From Mytilus edulis (taxonomy: Eukaryota > Mollusca > Bivalvia > Mytilida > Mytilidae), in the NCBI RefSeq assembly GCF_963676685.1, contig NC_092344.1:97060749-97124748 (forward strand): a stretch of DNA of 64,000 nucleotides, written 5' to 3'. This document shows, piece by piece, positions 59,382 through 64,000 of the stretch (positions within the stretch are counted from its first letter, which is position 1; each line of letters starts with the position of its first letter). The notes below the pieces were generated by a model that worked only from the letters and a program-made list of their open reading frames with translations, was not told the origin of the DNA and did no database searches. A program made the position numbers and the translations under genes.

Positions 59382-59859
59382 CCAGATATAAAAGATCGAA
59401 AGTGAAAAAAGTACAAAGTTGTACAACACTGAAGATCAAAAGTTGAAAAGGTTTCGCCAAATACGACATTGTTTTTATGCCCGGGATAAGAACATTCTTA
59501 TTATATAGAACAATTCATGCTATTGCAAACAGTAAATTTTATCAAATGAATATGAAAGAGATATACATAAAGAAACAGAAGTATTAACTAATTACAGAAA
59601 ACTAAACCCGAATACATAACGCCCAGATATAAAAGATCGAAAGTGAAAAAGGTACAAAGTTGTACAGCACTGAAGATAAAAAGTTGAAAAGGTTTTGCCA
59701 AATACGGCATTGTTTTTATGCCCGGGATAAGAACATCCTTATTATATAGAACAATTCATGCTATTGCAAACAGTAAATTTTAACAAATGAATATGAAAGA
59801 GATATACATAATAAAACTGAAGTATTAACTAATTACAGAAAACTAAACCCGAAAACATA
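59378..59859 (-). repeat. 241-bp tandem duplication in Naiad 3' region
   Basis: ACGCCCAGATATAAAAGATC opens copies at 59378 and 59619. They agree closely until about 59859. The truncated copy at 25492 has a single unit. Confidence 0.8.
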
Positions 59860-60459
59860 ATGCTATTAAAGTTTAACACAAAATAGACACACCCGAATCA
59901 GTCCAGGCGTCAACGTAATTAAAAAAAATGTGACGTCACATACGATGGCGAAAAGGCACAAACGTTATGCCACATTTGAATTTATGAAATTTAGAAACAG
60001 CATGACGTCACATATGAAAAACTATCAAAGTGAGATAGAATTAGGATTGATTTAAGATTATATTAGAACTAAATATTGATAGTTCATTTAAACAAAATGC
60101 ATATTGCAATACTTATTAATAACAATTAACTGTAATATATATATATGTCCAGTTTGTTATGAATCCAACTTCAAACGTAAATAATCGTACAAAATTTAAT
60201 ATAATTAATAAAGGCGGTGATTAATTTTTCTATCCGTAACACCTAAATATAATAAAAAGACGTCAACACATTTGACAAAATCCGATGAGAATTACAAATA
60301 TAACATTAAACATGTAAACTAAATACATGAATTTGGGATCAACAAGTACAGAAACACGTCTTATAGTAATGCGAATTCACATTCAGCAAAACAGTCACAA
60401 TCGGGAATAAGTCACGTTTGGTAATTAAAAGATTAGACGACATAATGACAAACCACAAT
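59860..60459 (-). other. Naiad 3' untranslated region
   Basis: Non-coding tract between the reverse transcriptase stop and the internal duplication. It matches the equivalent region of the truncated copy (about 26340-26947). Contains several TGACGTCA-like motifs. Confidence 0.7.
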
Positions 60460-61845
60460 CTACCATGTGATAAAAATGTCCTTAGCTAGTTTGGTTAAAG
60501 AGACATCATACGGATCCACCAATTCGTGATGGTGTCCATAAAATTTACGGAGTGTCAATTTTAATCTGTCCTCCTCATCACTTTGTTGGAGCAGTTTCTG
60601 CGTAAGGAGCACACTCCTGTATATGAAGTCCGTATAGTGTGAACAAGCACGTGAATAACGTATCAATTGTGATATGTAAACACCATACGAAGGGGCAGAT
60701 GGTATGTTACTGCTGAGAAATGGGAAATTGATAATTGGGAAGTTGAAATCGTCCCGTTTATCATAGATTTTCGTGTGAAGTCGTCCATCTACGTCAATAT
60801 TGAGGAAAAGATCAAGGTATGAAGCAGTCCTTCTAGTATCAGTAGTATCCTTAATTTCAAGTTCACTGGGATATATGAGATGTAAGTATTGGCTGAAGTA
60901 TGGGTTGTTCAATGATAAAACATCATCAATATATCGGAAAGTAAAATTAAAGAATTTCGCAAGGTACTTTTTCTTTTTGTCTTTTAGAAGGTTCTGAATA
61001 AATTCTGCTTCATACGAATACAAAAACAAATCAGCCAGCAGGGGTGCACAATTAGTACCCATTGGAATACCGACTGTCTGTTGAAATATAAATCCTCCAA
61101 ACTCAACAAATATATTGTCGATCAAAAAGTCCAGCATTTTAATAATATCATCTTCAGTATATTTTCTGGAAGATTCAGTGTGATTCTTAACAAAATATGA
61201 ATTATTGTATCCCAAAACAAGAAATTTGTATCTACGATTCCCATTTTTATAGAAAAAGCTCTGTTTTATGAGATGGTGAAGTCGATCTATCAATTGAGCA
61301 TGGGGAATAGTAGTATATAGCGTAGATAAATCAAAAGTTTTTATGTTGCTGCAAAATTGCAAAGATTGTGATCGAAGGTTAAGCAGTAGATCTTTCGAAT
61401 TTTTGAGAATCCACATCTGGTTAACACCACTGGTAGAATATATCTCCTCACAATATTTTTGAAGCCCATCTTTAACTGTAGAAAGAATAGTAGTCAATAC
61501 TTTAGAAAGATGTTTAGTCGAACATTTTGAAGACCCAGCTATGTATCGTTTTTTATATGGAGTTTTGTGTAATTTAGGTATCCAGTATAATGAGGGCAAG
61601 TTTTCTTCGTTTTCTTTGATGTTGATACCAAAAGAAAGAAGGACAGATTTATGATTTTGTAAAATTTCATCCTTGGTAAATGATGTTAAAGAATATGTAG
61701 GATTACCAGTAGTTTTATCAATTCCAAGCTCTGTAGTGAGACATTGCAAATAATGTTTTTTTACATATGAAGACAATATTATTGGAGGCTTTATCTGCCG
61801 GAATAACGACATATTTGTCATGCAAAGAGGATAAAGCATCCACAA
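60460..61845 (-). CDS. Naiad reverse transcriptase
   Basis: 461-residue frame. Counting from the Met at 61845, an early fingers block with Pro-Lys-Leu-His-Lys lies near 90, motif A (Phe-Asp-Leu-Ser-Thr-Leu-Tyr) at 171-177, motif B (Gly-Ile-Pro-Met-Gly-Thr-Asn-Cys-Ala-Pro) at 259-268 and motif C (Tyr-Ile-Asp-Asp) at 305-308. The catalytic aspartates are present. The enzyme would copy element RNA at a nicked chromosomal target. Penelope-like reverse transcriptases are relatives of telomerase. The Met is not the real start: homology enters from the preceding frame through an A7 run near 61765. Confidence 0.85.
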   Translation of the reverse strand: MWMLYPLCMTNMSLFRQIKPPIILSSYVKKHYLQCLTTELGIDKTTGNPTYSLTSFTKDEILQNHKSVLLSFGINIKENEENLPSLYWIPKLHKTPYKKRYIAGSSKCSTKHLSKVLTTILSTVKDGLQKYCEEIYSTSGVNQMWILKNSKDLLLNLRSQSLQFCSNIKTFDLSTLYTTIPHAQLIDRLHHLIKQSFFYKNGNRRYKFLVLGYNNSYFVKNHTESSRKYTEDDIIKMLDFLIDNIFVEFGGFIFQQTVGIPMGTNCAPLLADLFLYSYEAEFIQNLLKDKKKKYLAKFFNFTFRYIDDVLSLNNPYFSQYLHLIYPSELEIKDTTDTRRTASYLDLFLNIDVDGRLHTKIYDKRDDFNFPIINFPFLSSNIPSAPSYGVYISQLIRYSRACSHYTDFIYRSVLLTQKLLQQSDEEDRLKLTLRKFYGHHHELVDPYDVSLTKLAKDIFITW

Positions 61846-62362
61846 CCTCCGGATTCTTGAAAGGGTTAGAAACCCTTGTACTCATATTACATCTTAGTTT
61901 TTGTATGCGCCTCTGAATGCATGATCGAATAGCTTTGATCCATTCAGACAGTGTGTCCAGGTCGGGTTCGTCTGGTTCGCGCTTTATCCATTTTCTTGCA
62001 TAGTCCTCAACTGCATCCATCAGTAACTTGAAATTCTTTTTCCAGTTGATGGGCTGGGGGATTCTATACTTTGGTCCCTTGGCTAGCAACTCTCTTAGTT
62101 GTTCATTGGTAACAATACCAAGGTCACCAGTAATAATATGACCAGCTGGACTATAATTGTATTGAGAAGATGTACATGAGCAATCCGGAGGCTTGGATTT
62201 TGTATCTATGAGGTTAAAAGCCTCTAAAACTCTCTTGTGGTTGAAAATCTTTGATGCAATAGACTTGGTGTAAGTAAGTATAAGAAATAATAGGTGTAGC
62301 TTTATTTTTGAAGTAATCAGGTATAGTTTTTTGTACAGATTTTTGATGGAAAATATTGCCAA
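61718..62362 (-). CDS. Naiad linker with CxC motif
   Basis: This frame carries Pro-Pro-Asp-Cys-Ser-Cys, the CxC signature between nuclease and reverse transcriptase in Naiads, and then the Ala-Asp-Lys-Ala-Ser-Asn-Asn block that begins the reverse transcriptase. It joins the upstream frame through a shift at a TTACTTAC tandem near 62275-62285 and the downstream frame at the A7 run near 61765. The residues before about Thr-Lys-Ser and after Cys-Lys-Lys-Thr are out-of-frame noise. Confidence 0.75.
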   Translation of the reverse strand: MAIFSIKNLYKKLYLITSKIKLHLLFLILTYTKSIASKIFNHKRVLEAFNLIDTKSKPPDCSCTSSQYNYSPAGHIITGDLGIVTNEQLRELLAKGPKYRIPQPINWKKNFKLLMDAVEDYARKWIKREPDEPDLDTLSEWIKAIRSCIQRRIQKLRCNMSTRVSNPFKNPEVVDALSSLHDKYVVIPADKASNNIVFICKKTLFAMSHYRAWN

Positions 62363-62400
62363 TATTTACAGCATCTAAACCTTTATTGGCGAATTCTACC

Positions 62401-63480
62401 TTAAAAAAAGTAACGTTTTTCCTCACTATTGGATGTAGTCAATACGGGTTTGAATAGTCTATGGTTAGCAATGTCCATGATAATTGCAACTAATCTATAC
62501 AAAACAGAACGAGAATCAGTAACGGAAGTATTTTTGGCATCTTGAAATAGTAAAGAAAGTTTTGACAATGGAATGGAGTATAATTTAGTTCTAATTTGAT
62601 GAATTCCTAAAGGTTTTTGAACAGACGTTAATAGACTATCAATTGTCACGGTGTGTACAGCAGGTGGTATATATTTTCTGTGACCATGACTTCTATTTCG
62701 TCTAGCAGAAGTATTAAATAATTTTAATGTATTGACAGTACTACACCTGGGACTAGATAAAATACCTACACCATCAATTTTGTCATTGCATCCATAGGGA
62801 ATGGCTGTTCCCAACTCTCTAATCCAAAAGTCTTCTCTTTGTAAACGATATGGTGTACTCAATATGGGGTCATTTGTTGGATGATATATTTTCTCTATAA
62901 TCCGGACTTTCATTGAAACAATAGAATGGTCAGGCTGATTTAAATGTTTATAGAGAAATTTGTTGTTATTAGGATCATTAACATTAGACCGATGATCATT
63001 CATCCTAAAATTGAGTCTTTGTCGAGTTTCCCCGACGTAGATCAATCCACAAAGAGTACATTCAATACCGTAAACAATATTGGAGGCAGTGCAATTCAAA
63101 TCCTCATGGCTATGTGTATTGTAATTTTTGGTAGTTAAATTACTTTGAAAGTGGGTATCAGTTATAAGAATATCACAGGTTTTACAATTTTTACGGTTAC
63201 ATTTGGAAATAGAGCAATATTGATGGTTGTCATTGAAATCTAAAATATCTGAAAGTTGAACAGTACACGGCCGAATATATTCAAACTTGTCTGAATTTTT
63301 ATAGTACAATGAGGATTCAGAAGACTGCACATGTGTCATTTTCATAACATCATTTAAGATGATCCTGGGGACACCTGATAAAATCGGTGTTGTTGTGTCC
63401 TTGACAACAGCCGATTGACACCTTGTTATCCTGGGCGTCGTGTCATCCAGTATAATATTATTTGTTCTACTAGTTTTCAT
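62401..63480 (-). CDS. Naiad GIY-YIG endonuclease
   Basis: 359-residue frame from an ATG directly after the stem-loop leader. A Cys-rich cluster (Cys-Asn-Arg-Lys-Asn-Cys-Lys-Thr-Cys) lies at about 94-102. The GIY-YIG core runs from Val-Tyr-Gly-Ile-Glu-Cys near 136 through Leu-Ile-Tyr-Val-Gly-Glu-Thr near 146-152, with a candidate catalytic Arg in Arg-Met-Asn-Asp-His-Arg (about 159-164) and a Glu in Arg-Glu-Asp-Phe-Trp near 216. It would nick target DNA. The frame ends early at a T7 run near 62405, after which homology continues in another frame. Confidence 0.85.
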   Translation of the reverse strand: MKTSRTNNIILDDTTPRITRCQSAVVKDTTTPILSGVPRIILNDVMKMTHVQSSESSLYYKNSDKFEYIRPCTVQLSDILDFNDNHQYCSISKCNRKNCKTCDILITDTHFQSNLTTKNYNTHSHEDLNCTASNIVYGIECTLCGLIYVGETRQRLNFRMNDHRSNVNDPNNNKFLYKHLNQPDHSIVSMKVRIIEKIYHPTNDPILSTPYRLQREDFWIRELGTAIPYGCNDKIDGVGILSSPRCSTVNTLKLFNTSARRNRSHGHRKYIPPAVHTVTIDSLLTSVQKPLGIHQIRTKLYSIPLSKLSLLFQDAKNTSVTDSRSVLYRLVAIIMDIANHRLFKPVLTTSNSEEKRYFF

Positions 63481-63555
63481 GCTGTTAGGCTACCGGACTG
63501 GTAGAATCCTCGGGGACAGATTGTCCACCAGCAGAGATTCCGGTCCGGTGGTGAT
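63481..63555. other. Stem-loop leader before the Naiad start codon
   Basis: Arms CTACCGGAC (63490-63498) and GTCCGGTGG (63543-63551) pair over nine positions, with one T-G wobble in this reading. Inside are CTCGGGGAC, GTCCACCAGCAG and a short hairpin. It has the same layout as 4995-5056 but with compensated base changes in the arms. It lies directly between the pseudo-LTR and the ATG. Confidence 0.6.
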
Positions 63556-64000
63556 AAATAAAGGCAACAGTAGTATACCGCTGTTCAAAACTCATAAATC
63601 CATGGACAAAAAACAAAATCGGGGTAACAAACTAAAACCGAGGGAAACGCATTAAATATAAGAGGAGAACAACGACATAACACCGAAACGTAACACACAC
63701 AGAAACGGACCAAGCATCAGACAAAACACCACGAGAATAACAAATATAACATGAAAACCAAATACATGAATTTGGGATAGACAAGTACCGTGCCACGTCT
63801 TATCTCAATTTCTCAAAAATAAGAGAAAACACAAACGACTCAACGTTAAAATGCAACACACACAGAAACAAACAATAATATAACAATGGCCATCTTCCTG
63901 ACTTGGTACAGGACACTTTTAAAGGGGAATAAAAGTGGTGGGTTGAACCTGGTTTTGTGGCATGCCAAACCTCGCACTTTAATGGCAAAGTTAAATATAA
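63556..64000 (-). repeat. Naiad pseudo-LTR, 5' copy, cut by window end
   Basis: Same sequence and orientation as 58781-59225. The full length cannot be seen. Confidence 0.85.

Larger units (their letters stand above)
58781..64000 (-). mobile_element. Naiad-type Penelope-like element, runs off window
   Basis: Order on the minus strand: pseudo-LTR (64000 to 63556, continuing outside), a stem-loop leader, a GIY-YIG frame, a CxC linker, a reverse transcriptase, a 3' region with a 241-bp tandem duplication and fossil hammerhead, then a second pseudo-LTR ending at 58781. An endonuclease upstream of the reverse transcriptase, joined by a CxC motif, defines the Naiad/Chlamys group of Penelope-like elements. 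The pseudo-LTRs differ at one noticed base in 445, so insertion is recent. The coding region nevertheless carries three frameshifts. Confidence 0.85.

Overview
The window looks like nuclear DNA of a marine bivalve, most likely a mussel close to Mytilus. This is inferred from AT-rich sequence with spliced genes, Penelope-like and Naiad-like retroelements, a pearl-type Helitron-like repeat, and dispersed repeats of the kind seen in mussels. I ran no database search, so family names rest on motifs and my own alignment by eye.

Genes. The unique coding content is three tandem paralogous genes on the minus strand, here called A (23431 to 7907), B (38052 to 29117) and C (55029 to 41640). Each has four exons with matching phases. 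Exon 2 is 156 nt and exon 3 is 146 nt in all three; exon 1 is 472 nt in A and B and 427 nt in C. Exons 1 to 3 encode a small possibly RRM-like N-terminal region and then a Schlafen-type AlbA_2 domain with a candidate Glu-Glu-Asp nuclease triad. Exon 4 is always a coiled coil ending in a CaaX box (CVIM in A, CVIL in B and C). The predicted products are therefore prenylated, membrane-anchored, coiled-coil Schlafen-like proteins of about 614, 327 and 298 residues. B and C are the younger pair and share a segmental duplication of more than 1.5 kb upstream of exon 1.

Mobile DNA. The right end (58781 to the window end) is a nearly complete Naiad-type Penelope-like element on the minus strand. It has an N-terminal GIY-YIG nuclease, a CxC linker and a C-terminal reverse transcriptase, between pseudo-LTRs with one mismatch noticed in 445 aligned bases; three frameshifts break the ORF. 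Truncated copies lie at 25.5-27.4 kb and elsewhere. Older Penelope-like fragments lie at 3.7, 12.5, 30.4, 48.6 and 55.9 kb. Intron 3 of gene A (8978-19778) holds a pearl/Helitron-like element, a non-coding LTR element with a target duplication, a nested SINE, and several TIR elements. A 951-bp hAT-type MITE with an 8-bp target duplication lies upstream of gene C, and gene B preserves its empty site.

Ribozymes. Two hammerhead ribozyme repeat families are present. One is a 545-bp tandem satellite (47409-50950, plus strand, in intron 2 of gene C) with one 44-nt hammerhead per unit; three of five keep an intact core. The other is a 356-367-bp unit found as dimers at 4704-5253 and 58258-58780 and as single copies at 33.95, 39.63 and 53.22 kb. 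The Naiad copies carry a 44-nt sequence that aligns to this second hammerhead but has lost the catalytic core.

Much of the rest is AT-rich intronic or intergenic DNA in which I see no gene.
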